From Microvirga flavescens (GTDB lineage Bacteria > Pseudomonadota > Alphaproteobacteria > Rhizobiales > Beijerinckiaceae), in NCBI RefSeq assembly GCF_003290125.1, contig NZ_QMKH01000004.1, positions 267,867 through 331,866 on the forward strand: a stretch of DNA of 64,000 nucleotides, given 5' to 3'. Under the pieces are notes generated by a model. It worked only from the letters and a program-made list of their open reading frames with translations, made no database searches and was not told the origin of the DNA. A program made the position numbers and the translations under genes. Numbering within the stretch: position 1 is the first letter of the stretch; each line of letters opens with the position of its first letter. Below are positions 9,316-18,298 of this stretch, piece after piece.

Positions 9316-9717
9316 TCACCTCTTCGGGAGGGCCTCGATGATGACGAAGGCCTGAGCGAGGGGCGGATCGTCCGTCAGCGAGACATGGACGATGGCCTCA
9401 TGCCCCGGCGGGGTCATCGCCTCGAGACGCTTCAGCGCGCCGCCGGTCAGCCGCATGGTCGGCCGGCCGCCGGGAAGATTGACCACTTCCATGTCGCGCC
9501 AGAACACACCCTGGTTCAGCCCGGTTCCCAAGGCCTTGGAGCAAGCCTCCTTGGCGGCGAAACGGCGGGCATAGGATGGCGCGCGGGCCCGGCGGCGGTC
9601 GCTCTTGGCGCGCTCGCCCTCTGTAAAGACGCGGTGGGTGAAACGATCCCCGAACCGCTCGATGGAGCGCTCGATGCGGCGGATGTCGCAGAGGTCGGAG
9701 CCGATGCCGAGAATCAT
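9316..9717 (-). CDS. acpS: Holo-[acyl-carrier-protein] synthase
   Basis: Transfers 4'-phosphopantetheine from CoA to the acyl carrier protein, switching on fatty acid synthesis. The family motifs are clear: [13 protein letters not shown] at the N-terminus (Mg-binding Asp at residue 8) and [16 protein letters not shown] in the middle. At 133 residues it has typical length. Its ATG overlaps the pdxJ stop in an ATGA, so the two are translationally coupled. Confidence 0.95.
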   Translation of the reverse strand: MILGIGSDLCDIRRIERSIERFGDRFTHRVFTEGERAKSDRRRARAPSYARRFAAKEACSKALGTGLNQGVFWRDMEVVNLPGGRPTMRLTGGALKRLEAMTPPGHEAIVHVSLTDDPPLAQAFVIIEALPKR

Positions 9718-10469
9718 GCGGCCTGCGCCCTGCCCGCATCCATCGCCGCGCGCATGGCGCGAACGGCCTCGTCGAGCCCCATGAAGATGGCCTCGGCGAT
9801 CAGGAAGTGGCCGATATTCAGTTCGGCGATCTGGGGAATGGCCGCAATGGGGCCGACGGTGTCAAAGGTGAGCCCGTGCCCGGCATGGATCTCGAGGCCG
9901 AGGGACGCCCCATGCGCGGCAGCACGGCGCACGCGCTCAAGCTCGTGGGCCAGGCGCTCCTCATCCCCGGCCAGGGCCGCCTCGCAATACGTGCCGGTAT
10001 GAAGCTCGACCACGGGAGCGCCGAGATTGTGGGCCGCCTCCATCACGTCGACTTCCGGCTCGACGAAGAGCGACACGCGAATACCCGCGGCCTTCAATTC
10101 CGCGATGGCGGGGCGCAGGGCGGCCTCACCGCCGATGATGTCGAGCCCGCCTTCGGTGGTCCGCTCCTCGCGTTTTTCGGGCACTAGGCAGGCCGCATGG
10201 GGACGAAGGGCGACGGCAAGGCCGATCATCTCCGGGGTCGCCGCCATTTCCATGTTGAGCGGCACGAAAAGCTGCCGCTTCAGGCGTTCCATGTCGAGGT
10301 CGCGGATATGCCGCCGGTCCTCCCGTAAATGGGCCGTAATGCCGTCGGCTCCCGCGAGCACCGCCATGTGCGCCGCACGGATCGGATCGGGATAAGTGCC
10401 GCCGCGCGCGTTCCGGACGGTCGCGACGTGATCGATATTGACGCCGAGGCGAAGAGGAAGAGTTGTCAT
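9714..10469 (-). CDS. pdxJ: Pyridoxine 5'-phosphate synthase
   Basis: Last step of the DXP-dependent vitamin B6 pathway: condenses 1-deoxyxylulose 5-phosphate with 3-amino-2-oxopropyl phosphate. The 251-residue TIM barrel starts [18 protein letters not shown] and carries [26 protein letters not shown] and [11 protein letters not shown], all PdxJ hallmarks. First gene of the pdxJ-acpS-lepB-rnc-era run, an arrangement common in Proteobacteria. Confidence 0.96.
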   Translation of the reverse strand: MTTLPLRLGVNIDHVATVRNARGGTYPDPIRAAHMAVLAGADGITAHLREDRRHIRDLDMERLKRQLFVPLNMEMAATPEMIGLAVALRPHAACLVPEKREERTTEGGLDIIGGEAALRPAIAELKAAGIRVSLFVEPEVDVMEAAHNLGAPVVELHTGTYCEAALAGDEERLAHELERVRRAAAHGASLGLEIHAGHGLTFDTVGPIAAIPQIAELNIGHFLIAEAIFMGLDEAVRAMRAAMDAGRAQAA

Positions 10470-10555
10470 GTGACCGTTTTAGACCAAGCACGGCCGCTGT
10501 CGAGATGAACATCCCGCAAACGCTTGCGAGACTTAAGACCTTCTTACGCTTGAAG

Positions 10556-11038
10556 TCAGTTGTTCTCACCGATGAAGCGGCCGGCTTGCCACCAAAACCC
10601 CAGAGCACCCGCGACATAGCTCAGGAGCAGGCAGGGCCCGATGGACAGCGACCTTTCCCAGACGCCCGTCGAGGGTCCAGTGAACGCCACCGTCGACGGG
10701 AGGAGCGCGGAAAAGAGCGGAGTCATGACGAGCCCGATCAAAAGGGCGCATAAGATATAATAAGTTAAACTGCGGATCGCCCAGACCTGCGCCGCGAAAA
10801 CGACGATAAAGAAAGGGACGAAGTTTGAGGCCAATGCCGTCGTCCAGAGGAAGACGGCCCGTGCCGTCAGCAAAATGGCGCTCTCGAATGGCTGCGACAG
10901 CTCGAAAACGGTCTTGGCTCGCCAAAAGACGGCAATGAGGACGCTTTGAGCTATAAAAAGTGCGACGGCAGCCGTGACCGCACAGCCATACGCAACCCAG
11001 ATTTTCTCGGAAGCCAGAGTATCCAAGAGCCTTTTCAA
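10556..11038 (-). CDS. Hypothetical four-helix membrane protein
   Basis: Unrecognised 160-residue protein. About four hydrophobic segments are visible (AVTAAVALFIAQSVLIAVF, AILLTARAVFLWTTALA, VPFFIVVFAAQVWAI plus YYILCALLIGLVMTPLF, and LSIGPCLLLSYVAGALGFW), so it is probably an inner-membrane protein. Base composition is more AT-rich than the neighbouring ribosomal and pdxJ genes, which hints at later acquisition or low expression. It has no partner on its strand; rpsF diverges from it. Confidence 0.6.
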   Translation of the reverse strand: MKRLLDTLASEKIWVAYGCAVTAAVALFIAQSVLIAVFWRAKTVFELSQPFESAILLTARAVFLWTTALASNFVPFFIVVFAAQVWAIRSLTYYILCALLIGLVMTPLFSALLPSTVAFTGPSTGVWERSLSIGPCLLLSYVAGALGFWWQAGRFIGENN

Positions 11039-11384
11039 GAGAATAATGCCTTTATAGATTCGTTATATCGTTTCAATAATTAGATATTCCTCGAAAGTCC
11101 ATTTTTCCGATGTGCTCCCAAGCACGCTGCGCCCGATTGGCCTTGTGCCAGGGAGGGAAAGCGGTTATAGGCCCCACTTCGCGTTCGCTCCGGCCGGGGG
11201 CTGAACGGACGGTCTGGCTTGCCAGACAGGGTTTTTAAGGAACCCGTCGTCCCGTGTCTCCGCCTTCGACAACCGCTCGGGCCTTGCAGGCTCGAAGGGC
11301 TTGGCGCCGATCGGACGCGCGAAACCGGCTCCTGACGCGGCATTCGCGTCTTCAGCTTGAACTCAACTTTGAGAAAGGCCCACT
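11039..11384. promoter_or_regulatory. Divergent leader region upstream of rpsF
   Basis: A 346-base gap between a minus-strand membrane-protein gene and rpsF, which must hold the ribosomal-operon promoter and leader. The first part is AT-rich; the last 170 bases are GC-rich with several short complementary stretches, such as GGCGCCGATCGG. rpsF leaders in many bacteria bind the S6:S18 dimer, but I could not match that consensus with confidence. Confidence 0.4.
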
Positions 11385-11774
11385 ATGCCTCTCTACGAGC
11401 ATATCTTTTTGGCTCGCCAGGACGTTACGTCCCAGCAGGTCGAAGCGATGGTCGAGACCTACAAGTCCGTCATCGAGCAGAACGGTGGCAAGGTCGAGAA
11501 GACCGAGATGTGGGGCGTCAAGTCCCTCGCCTACCGCATCAAGAAGAACCGCAAGGCGCACTTCACGCTCTTCAACATCGACGCCCCGGCTCCGGCCCTG
11601 GCCGAGATGGAGCGCCAGATGAGCATCTCCGAAGACATCCTCCGCTTCATGACCATCCGCGTGGATGAGCTCGAGAGCGAGCCCTCCGTGATGATGCAGA
11701 AGCGCGACCGCGACGAGCGCAAGGACCGCGAGCGCCGTGAGCGCGACGGTGGCTACGAAGGCGAGGAGATCTGA
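11385..11774 (+). CDS. rpsF: 30S ribosomal protein S6
   Basis: Component of the 30S platform that binds S18. The 129-residue product begins [20 protein letters not shown] and has the core [18 protein letters not shown]. The C-terminal tail is a highly charged Arg/Asp/Glu stretch ([17 protein letters not shown]), typical of alphaproteobacterial S6. GAGAAAGGCCC precedes the ATG. First gene of rpsF-rpsR-DUF2232-rplI. Confidence 0.97.
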   Translation: MPLYEHIFLARQDVTSQQVEAMVETYKSVIEQNGGKVEKTEMWGVKSLAYRIKKNRKAHFTLFNIDAPAPALAEMERQMSISEDILRFMTIRVDELESEPSVMMQKRDRDERKDRERRERDGGYEGEEI

Positions 11775-11776
11775 TC

Positions 11777-12028
11777 ATGGCATTCGGTGCTGGTGGCGGC
11801 GGTGGCCGTCGTCCGTTCTTCCGTCGGCGTAAGACCTGCCCGTTCTCGGGCCCCAACGCTCCGAAGATCGACTACAAGGACACGAAGCTCCTTTCGCGCT
11901 ACATCTCCGAGCGCGGCAAGATCGTGCCCTCGCGCATCACGGCCGTTTCGGCCAAGAAGCAGCGTGAACTCGCCCAGGCGATCAAGCGCGCCCGCTTCAT
12001 GGGCCTGCTGCCCTACGTGATCCGTTAA
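11777..12028 (+). CDS. rpsR: 30S ribosomal protein S18
   Basis: 30S platform protein partnering S6. The 83-residue product has the family core [19 protein letters not shown] and the closing [14 protein letters not shown]. It starts two bases after the rpsF stop, so translation is probably coupled. Confidence 0.97.
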   Translation: MAFGAGGGGGRRPFFRRRKTCPFSGPNAPKIDYKDTKLLSRYISERGKIVPSRITAVSAKKQRELAQAIKRARFMGLLPYVIR

Positions 12029-12034
12029 GAATTC

Positions 12035-12059
12035 CACGGGGCCGCTCCGGTGGCCCCGT
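12035..12059 (+). terminator. GC-rich hairpin after rpsR
   Basis: ACGGGGCC at 12036-12043 pairs with GGCCCCGT at 12052-12059 around an 8-base loop. Only two T follow, so it may attenuate or protect the rpsF-rpsR message rather than fully end transcription before the DUF2232 gene. Confidence 0.5.
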
Positions 12060-12149
12060 TCCCTACATCTCGCCCGGCGGTGAAAATCCTCCGGGTCTGC
12101 TGGGGCAAAGGCCCCTAACCCTGCAAAGAGCAGCGGGACAGCAAGACCG

Positions 12150-13109
12150 ATGAATTTTGTTGTGACAGGAATTGGCGCGGGCCTCGTCTCGGCGCTTCTG
12201 ATGGCGGTGGTCGTGAAAGCGACGGCGCTCGCCTTCTTCCTGTACATTCTTGCTCCCATTCCCGTTCTGATCGTCTCCCTCGGTTGGGATCATCGTGCCG
12301 GCCTCGTAGCAGGCGCGGTCGGCGGCGCTGCGATCGCGCTTCTCTTGTCGCCGATGAGCGGCCTCGGCTTCGTTCTCGTGACTGCCCTGCCCGCCTGGTG
12401 GCTTTCCTATCTCGCCCTGCTCGGGCGCGCCGGTGCGAACGGCGTCATGGAATGGTATCCGGTCGGGCGGCTTCTGGCCTGGATCGCCGGAACCGCCACG
12501 CTGACGGTCGTCGCCGCCGGCATCATCTCGGCCGGAACCTATGAGGCGTTTCAGGCAAACGCCCGCGAGGTCGCGCAAGCCTTCGTCGACATGCAATTCA
12601 CCGGCCCCCGAGCGCTGGAAGCGGAAACACGCGGCGACCTCATCGACGCCCTCGCCTCCTTCACGCCCTTCCTCTCGGCTCAGGGCTTCACGACGGTGCT
12701 GGCGCTCTATCTCTGGACCGCCGCCAAGATCGTCTCGTATTCCGGGCGGCTTCCCCGCTCCTGGCCACCGATCCCCGAACTGGCGATGCCGCGCGCGAGC
12801 GCGCTTGCGCTTGTCCTCGGCCTTGGATTGGCGACTTTCGAGAACTTTGTCGGCGTCTTCGGCTTTGCGCTGGCGGGAGCCTTTTTCACCGCGTTCGCGC
12901 TGCAAGGCCTCGCCGCCATTCATGACCGCACGCGCGGCAAGGCGGGCCGCGTCGCGATCCTGATCGGGCTTTACCTGCTCGTTTTTGTCACGCAGGGCAT
13001 CCTGATGGTGGCCCTGTCCCTCTTCGGCATCGTGGATTCGGTGTTCCAGCTTCGTCGTCGCTCCGGCGCCGGCGGGCAGCCGAACCTCCCCGGAACCCCT
13101 TCAACCTGA
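12150..13109 (+). CDS. DUF2232 family membrane protein
   Basis: Polytopic inner-membrane protein of 319 residues and unknown function, with about eight hydrophobic segments (for example GIGAGLVSALLMAVVVKATA, LALVLGLGLATFENFVGVF and VAILIGLYLLVFVTQGILM). Its placement between rpsR and rplI is a conserved alphaproteobacterial arrangement, which supports DUF2232. A plausible link to envelope or ribosome physiology is inference only; it could equally be a passenger in a highly expressed operon. Confidence 0.82.
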   Translation: MNFVVTGIGAGLVSALLMAVVVKATALAFFLYILAPIPVLIVSLGWDHRAGLVAGAVGGAAIALLLSPMSGLGFVLVTALPAWWLSYLALLGRAGANGVMEWYPVGRLLAWIAGTATLTVVAAGIISAGTYEAFQANAREVAQAFVDMQFTGPRALEAETRGDLIDALASFTPFLSAQGFTTVLALYLWTAAKIVSYSGRLPRSWPPIPELAMPRASALALVLGLGLATFENFVGVFGFALAGAFFTAFALQGLAAIHDRTRGKAGRVAILIGLYLLVFVTQGILMVALSLFGIVDSVFQLRRRSGAGGQPNLPGTPST

Positions 13110-13133
13110 TCACAGCTCACAAGGAGAAACCCC

Positions 13134-13697
13134 ATGGAAGTGATCCTTCTCGAACGCGTCGCCAAGCTCGGCCAGATGGGCGAGACCGTTAAGGTCCGTG
13201 ACGGCTATGCCCGTAACTTCCTTCTGCCCCGCGGCAAGGCTCTGCGCGCCACCAAGGCCAACAAGGAGCACTTCGAGGCTCAGCGCGCCCAGCTCGAGGC
13301 CCGCAACCTCGAGCGCAAGAAGGAAGCCGCTGCCGTCGGCGAGAAGCTGAACGGCCAGAGCTTCATCATCATCCGCCAGTCCGGCGAGACGGGCGTGCTC
13401 TACGGTTCGGTTTCGACCCGCGACCTCGCCGAGATCGTCACGCAGGGCGGCTTCTCGGTGGCCCGCAACCAGTTCGTGCTTAACCAGCCGATCAAGACCC
13501 TCGGCCTGCACACCGTGCCGGTTCACCTCCACCCGGAGGTCGAGGTCGAGGTGACGATCAACATCGCCCGCAGCCCCGAGGAAGCGGAGCGTCAGGCGCG
13601 CGGTGAGAGCGTCACCACCCGCGAAGAAACCAACCTCGACGACCTCGGCCTCGAGGTCGGCGCCGCTCTCGCCGACGCCGGCGACGTGGAACTTTAA
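13134..13697 (+). CDS. rplI: 50S ribosomal protein L9
   Basis: L9 binds 23S rRNA near the L1 stalk and affects reading-frame maintenance. The 187-residue product starts [19 protein letters not shown] and has [13 protein letters not shown] and the long connecting helix rich in Glu/Ala/Lys. AAGGAGAAACCCC precedes the ATG. The acidic C-terminal extension is usual in Alphaproteobacteria. Confidence 0.97.
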   Translation: MEVILLERVAKLGQMGETVKVRDGYARNFLLPRGKALRATKANKEHFEAQRAQLEARNLERKKEAAAVGEKLNGQSFIIIRQSGETGVLYGSVSTRDLAEIVTQGGFSVARNQFVLNQPIKTLGLHTVPVHLHPEVEVEVTINIARSPEEAERQARGESVTTREETNLDDLGLEVGAALADAGDVEL

Positions 13698-13740
13698 TAC
13701 TTGCAGGACCGGGGTTTCGGCCCCGCTTCTTCGACAAACA

Positions 13741-13778
13741 CGCCGCTCATCGGTTTCCGATGGGCGGCGTGTTGTTTT
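13741..13778 (+). terminator. Rho-independent terminator of the rpsF-rplI operon
   Basis: A 13-bp stem (CGCCGCTCATCGG at 13741-13753, CCGATGGGCGGCG at 13757-13769, one G-T pair) with a TTT loop, followed by TGTTGTTTT. A smaller GGGG/CCCC hairpin sits just upstream at 13710-13725. Confidence 0.85.
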
Positions 13779-14109
13779 CCTGGCCTGGTTCCTTTCTCTA
13801 CCGCCGCACGCGCCCGCTTGCCTTGCGTTCCTATTTTGTTCACAATGCCTTCCCGCGATTCGCCCTGACGGCAAGGCCGCCACCGGAAGTTCAGCGGCCC
13901 GGTGCCACAACCGCAGCGCGGGTCTTAGAAGCGACCTGGTGTCAAGTTCCTTCGCCGCCAAAATGTCGGCGGTGTGAATAAGAGGGACAGTGAGGAAAGG
14001 TCGGCGCGAATGAATGGGAATTTCCTTCTGTGGTCCTTGAGCCACCACCGAATCGCCGTCCTGTCTTAAGGAGAGCTCACACCTTCTCCCTCTGTTTCCG
14101 GAGCGCCTG
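13779..14109. promoter_or_regulatory. Leader region of dnaB
   Basis: A 331-base stretch without a gene between the rplI terminator and dnaB. It should hold the dnaB promoter. A GCCGCC/GGCGGT-type inverted pair is visible around 13948-13975, and GGAG lies about seven bases before the dnaB ATG. No small gene or RNA could be supported. Confidence 0.4.
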
Positions 14110-15603
14110 ATGGCCACCGCCAATGCCCTGATTGCCCGTCTCGAAACGTCCGAGCCGCAATATCGGGCCGCGCCGAGCAACATCGATGCGGAGCAGGCTC
14201 TTCTCGGCGCCGTCCTCGTCAACAACGACGCCTATTATCGGGTCTCCGACTTCCTGGAGGCCGCGCATTTCATGGAGGACCTGCACCGCCGGGTCTATGA
14301 GGTCGCGACGAGCCTCATCAAGGCGGGCAAGGTCGCAACGCCGATCACCCTCAAGACCTTTCTGGGCGATCAGGATCTCGGCGGCGTCACCGTCTCGCAA
14401 TATCTCGCGCGCCTGGCGGCGGAAGCGACGACCGTCATCAATGCCGAGGATTATGGCCGGACGATCTACGACCTCGCCATCCGCCGCAACCTCATCGGCA
14501 TCGGCGAAGATCTCGTGAACGTCGCCTATGACGCCCCGGTCGAAACCTCTCCGCGCGATCAGATCGAGGAAGCGGAGCGGCGTCTCTACGAATTGGCCGA
14601 GACAGGCCGCTATGACGGTGGCTTCCAGCGGTTTTCGGATGCGCTGACGGATGCCATCGACATGGCCGCCGCCGCCTACAAGCGCGAAGGCAAGCTGTCG
14701 GGCATTTCCACCGGCCTGATCGACATGGACCGCACCCTCGGCGGCCTGCAATCGTCCGATCTTGTGATCCTCGCCGGCCGTCCCGCGATGGGTAAGACCT
14801 CGCTTGCGACCAACATCGCCTTCAACATCGCCAAGGCCTACCAGGGCGAGAAGCAGCCGGACGGCACGGTGAAGACCGTCAACGGCGGCATCGTCGGCTT
14901 CTTCTCCCTCGAAATGTCGGCGGAGCAATTGGCGACCCGTATCATCGCCGAGCAATCGGGCGTCGCGTCCTACAAGATCCGCCGCGGCGACATGCGCGAG
15001 GACGATTTCTACAAGATCACCGAAGCCGCCCGGGAAATGCAGTCGATCCCCTTCTACATCGACCAGACCGGCGGCATCTCCATCGCGCAGCTTGCCGCGC
15101 GCGCGCGCCGCCTCAAGCGTCAGCGCGGCCTCGATATTCTAGTGGTCGACTACCTGCAGCTTCTCTCCGCCTCGGCCAAGAAGGGCGAGAACCGCGTGCA
15201 GGAGTTGACCGAAATCACCACGGGCCTGAAGGCGCTCGCCAAGGAACTCGCGGTTCCGATCGTCGCGCTCTCCCAGCTCTCGCGTCAGGTGGAATCGCGC
15301 GACGACAAGCGCCCGCAACTCTCCGATCTTCGTGAATCGGGCTCCATCGAGCAGGACGCCGACGTGGTCATGTTCGTCTACCGCGAAGAGTACTACCTGA
15401 AGAACAAGGAGCCGAAGCCCGGCACCGAGGAATACTTCAAGTGGCAGGCGGAGATGGACCAGGTCCACGGCAAGGCCGAGGTCATCATCGGCAAGCAGCG
15501 TCACGGTCCCACGGGAACCGTGCAATTGGCGTTCCAAGCTGATATCACTCGCTTCACGAACCTCGCCGACGAGGACAAGCTGCCGGAGCGCATTGGCGAT
15601 TGA
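14110..15603 (+). CDS. dnaB: Replicative DNA helicase
   Basis: Hexameric 5'-3' helicase that unwinds DNA at the replication fork. The 497-residue protein has the N-terminal primase-interacting domain (PPSNIDAEQALLGAVL-like, here APSNIDAEQALLGAVLVN), Walker A GRPAMGKTS and Walker B DILVVDYLQLL. It also has the family stretches SQLSRQVESRDDKRP and LRESGSIEQDADVVMF. No intein is visible. It heads a dnaB-alr-radA run whose genes overlap. Confidence 0.97.
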   Translation: MATANALIARLETSEPQYRAAPSNIDAEQALLGAVLVNNDAYYRVSDFLEAAHFMEDLHRRVYEVATSLIKAGKVATPITLKTFLGDQDLGGVTVSQYLARLAAEATTVINAEDYGRTIYDLAIRRNLIGIGEDLVNVAYDAPVETSPRDQIEEAERRLYELAETGRYDGGFQRFSDALTDAIDMAAAAYKREGKLSGISTGLIDMDRTLGGLQSSDLVILAGRPAMGKTSLATNIAFNIAKAYQGEKQPDGTVKTVNGGIVGFFSLEMSAEQLATRIIAEQSGVASYKIRRGDMREDDFYKITEAAREMQSIPFYIDQTGGISIAQLAARARRLKRQRGLDILVVDYLQLLSASAKKGENRVQELTEITTGLKALAKELAVPIVALSQLSRQVESRDDKRPQLSDLRESGSIEQDADVVMFVYREEYYLKNKEPKPGTEEYFKWQAEMDQVHGKAEVIIGKQRHGPTGTVQLAFQADITRFTNLADEDKLPERIGD

Positions 15604-16754
15604 GCGACATCATGCAGGGCTCACAGACAGGTCTCATTCCCGACGCCGAAGCGGGCGCCGTCCTCACCATCGATCTCGACGCCATCGCCGCGAACTGGCG
15701 AACCTTGCGCGAGCGGGCGGGCACAGACACCGCCGCCGTCGTCAAGGCGGACGCTTACGGCACCGGCATCGAGAAGACCGTCCCGGCCCTGCTTGATGCG
15801 GGCTGCCGCGTCTTCTTCGTGGCGCACCTGTCCGAGGCCAAGCGCGTGCGCGCCGTCGCGACCGAGGCGACGATCTACGTGCTCAACGGCTTTCCGCACG
15901 GCACCGGCCCGACCTACGCCAATCACGACATCCGCCCCGTTCTGGGCTCGCTGGAAGAGATCGAGGAATGGGCGGCGTTCTGCCGTTCGCAAGGCGCGCG
16001 CCTTCCCGCCGCGATCCATGTCGATACGGGCATGCACCGGCTCGGCCTGCCCCTCGTCGAAGGGCTCTCGCTGAGCAATGACGCCCGCATCAAGGATTTC
16101 GATCTCGCGCTCCTGATGAGCCACCTCGTCAGCGCGGAGGAGCCGGAGAACCAGATCAACGCCCGTCAGATCGCGGCCTTCACGGCGCTGCGCGGCGCGA
16201 TGCCCGGCATTCCCTGCTCGCTGGCCAACTCATCCGGAACCTTCCTGAAAGGGATGCAGGCCTTCGAACTCGCTCGCCCCGGCTATGCGCTCTACGGCGG
16301 CAACCCGACGCCGCACCTGTCCAACCCGATGAAGCCTGTCGCGCACCTGGACGCGCGCGTGATCCAGCTTCGTTATGCGCTCGCGGGCGAGACCGCCGGC
16401 TACAACGCCGCGTGGACCGCCCCGAGCCGCCGCCGCCTCGCCACCATCTCCGTCGGCTACGCGGACGGCTATCCGCGTTCCGCTGGCAGCACCAACACCA
16501 ATGTGGGCGATGCGGGCATCGCCATCGTCGCGGGTAGGCGCTGCCCATTCGTGGGCCGGGTTTCGATGGATCTCATCATCATCGACGTCACCGACGTGCC
16601 GGAGCATGAGATTCATCGTGGCGACATCGTCACCCTGATCGGCACGAACCTGACCATCGATGAAGTGGGCCGCCGCGCGGGCACCATCGGCTACGAAATC
16701 CTCACCAGTCTCGGGCGGCGCTATGCGCGTCACTACCGTGGGGGCCCGCGCTGA
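15600..16754 (+). CDS. alr: Alanine racemase
   Basis: PLP enzyme converting L- to D-alanine for peptidoglycan. The PLP lysine is in AVVKADAYGTG, the catalytic tyrosine in ISVGYADGYPRS, and RVSMDLIIIDVTD is also typical. The product is 384 residues from a TTG that overlaps the dnaB stop (TTGA) and has GGAG eleven bases upstream. An ATG at 15612 is the alternative start. It could be the catabolic paralogue (dadX), but the context with dnaB and radA suggests the housekeeping copy. Confidence 0.93.
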   Translation: MSDIMQGSQTGLIPDAEAGAVLTIDLDAIAANWRTLRERAGTDTAAVVKADAYGTGIEKTVPALLDAGCRVFFVAHLSEAKRVRAVATEATIYVLNGFPHGTGPTYANHDIRPVLGSLEEIEEWAAFCRSQGARLPAAIHVDTGMHRLGLPLVEGLSLSNDARIKDFDLALLMSHLVSAEEPENQINARQIAAFTALRGAMPGIPCSLANSSGTFLKGMQAFELARPGYALYGGNPTPHLSNPMKPVAHLDARVIQLRYALAGETAGYNAAWTAPSRRRLATISVGYADGYPRSAGSTNTNVGDAGIAIVAGRRCPFVGRVSMDLIIIDVTDVPEHEIHRGDIVTLIGTNLTIDEVGRRAGTIGYEILTSLGRRYARHYRGGPR

Positions 16755-18160
16755 TGGCGAAGCGCCAGCCGTCTTTCGCCTGCCAGAGCTGCGGCGCGGT
16801 CTATAACCGCTGGAAAGGCAAGTGCGAGGCCTGCGGCGGGTGGAACACCATCGTCGAGGAAACGGGTTCCTCGAACCCGATGGTCGGCCCCGTAGCCACC
16901 CGCCCCACCCGCGCCAAGGGCAGGATCTTCCCGCTGGAAGGGCTTTCCGGCGAGACCAAGGAAGCTCCGCGCACGCCCTCGGGCATCGCCGAACTCGACC
17001 GGGTCACCGGCGGCGGCTTCGTGCACGGCTCGGTGATCCTGCTCGGTGGCGATCCCGGCATCGGCAAATCGACCCTCCTCATGCAGGCCTCCGCCGCCCT
17101 CGCCAACAAGGGACACCGCGTCGCCTACATCTCGGGCGAAGAGGCGGTGGCGCAGGTGCGGCTGAGAGCCGAGCGTCTCGGCCTCGGGCAGGCTCCCGTC
17201 GAACTGGCTGCCGAGACCAATGTCGAAGACATCATCGCCACGCTGACACAAGGGCAACCACCCGCGCTCGCCATCATCGACTCGATCCAGACCATGTGGA
17301 CCGAGACGGTGGAATCCGCGCCCGGAACCGTGACGCAGGTGCGCGGCAGCGCGCAGGCGCTGATCCGCTTCGCCAAGACCATCGGCACGGCGGTGATCCT
17401 CGTCGGCCACGTGACGAAGGACGGGCAGATCGCCGGGCCGCGCGTCGTGGAGCACATGGTGGATGCCGTCGTTTCCTTCGAAGGCGATACCGGCCACCAT
17501 TTCCGCATTCTGCGCGCCGTGAAGAACCGCTTCGGCCCCACCGACGAAATCGGCGTGTTCGAGATGTCGGATATCGGCCTGCGCGAAGTATCGAACCCGT
17601 CCGAGCTGTTCCTGGCCGGGCGCGATCTCGCGACACCGGGAACTGCCGTTTTTGCCGGAATGGAGGGCACCCGCCCGCTGCTGGTGGAGATCCAGGCCCT
17701 CGTCGCCCCCTCGTCGCTTGGCACCCCTCGCCGCGCGGTGGTGGGGTGGGACCCGAGCCGCCTGTCGATGGTGCTCGCTGTGCTCGAAGCGCATGGCGGC
17801 CTCAAGCTCGGCATGCACGATGTCTATCTCAACGTGGCAGGTGGTCTTCGCATCACGGAACCAGCGGCGGATCTCGCTGCAGCGGCGGCGCTGGTTTCCT
17901 CGCTCTCCGGCGCGTCACTGCCTTCCGACACGGTCTATTTCGGCGAACTCGGCCTCTCGGGGGCGATCCGGCCCGTCGCCCAGGCACAGTCCCGGTTGAA
18001 GGAAGCGGCAAAGCTCGGCTTCTCCGGCGCGGTCGCCCCTGCCCCACGCATCGAGCAAGCCAATCCGGAGCGCCTCCCCCTCGCGGCTGCCTCCATCGGG
18101 CATATTACGGACCTCGTGGCGGGCATCGCCTCCCGCAGCCCCAACCGGCGCCGGGCATAA
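16754..18160 (+). CDS. radA: DNA repair protein RadA
   Basis: RecA-like ATPase that drives branch migration in recombination. The 468-residue protein has an N-terminal four-cysteine zinc finger (CQSCG and CEACGGW), Walker A GGDPGIGKSTLL, the RadA-specific VKNRFGPTDEIG, and a C-terminal Lon-protease-like domain (VYLNVAGGLRITEPAADLA). Its ATG shares one base with the alr stop (TGATG), so it is translationally coupled. Confidence 0.96.
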   Translation: MAKRQPSFACQSCGAVYNRWKGKCEACGGWNTIVEETGSSNPMVGPVATRPTRAKGRIFPLEGLSGETKEAPRTPSGIAELDRVTGGGFVHGSVILLGGDPGIGKSTLLMQASAALANKGHRVAYISGEEAVAQVRLRAERLGLGQAPVELAAETNVEDIIATLTQGQPPALAIIDSIQTMWTETVESAPGTVTQVRGSAQALIRFAKTIGTAVILVGHVTKDGQIAGPRVVEHMVDAVVSFEGDTGHHFRILRAVKNRFGPTDEIGVFEMSDIGLREVSNPSELFLAGRDLATPGTAVFAGMEGTRPLLVEIQALVAPSSLGTPRRAVVGWDPSRLSMVLAVLEAHGGLKLGMHDVYLNVAGGLRITEPAADLAAAAALVSSLSGASLPSDTVYFGELGLSGAIRPVAQAQSRLKEAAKLGFSGAVAPAPRIEQANPERLPLAAASIGHITDLVAGIASRSPNRRRA

Positions 18161-18298
18161 ACAGTAAGGCATTGCGCCAAGCGGCTTTTGCAACAGTGCA
18201 ACCCTATGTCGATTGTGCCGCTACCCCTTTCGGGGTACCCATTTCGGTACGGCGGGGGCTAACCGCTGGGGACCATAGGCCTCTTAGGGGAAACGAAT

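Noticed and set aside
11221..11384. An S6:S18-type ribosomal leader RNA upstream of rpsF
   Set aside because: Some complementary stretches exist, but I could not fit the known consensus. A covariance-model search would be needed.
14110..15603. An intein in DnaB
   Set aside because: The protein has normal length and all helicase motifs are contiguous.
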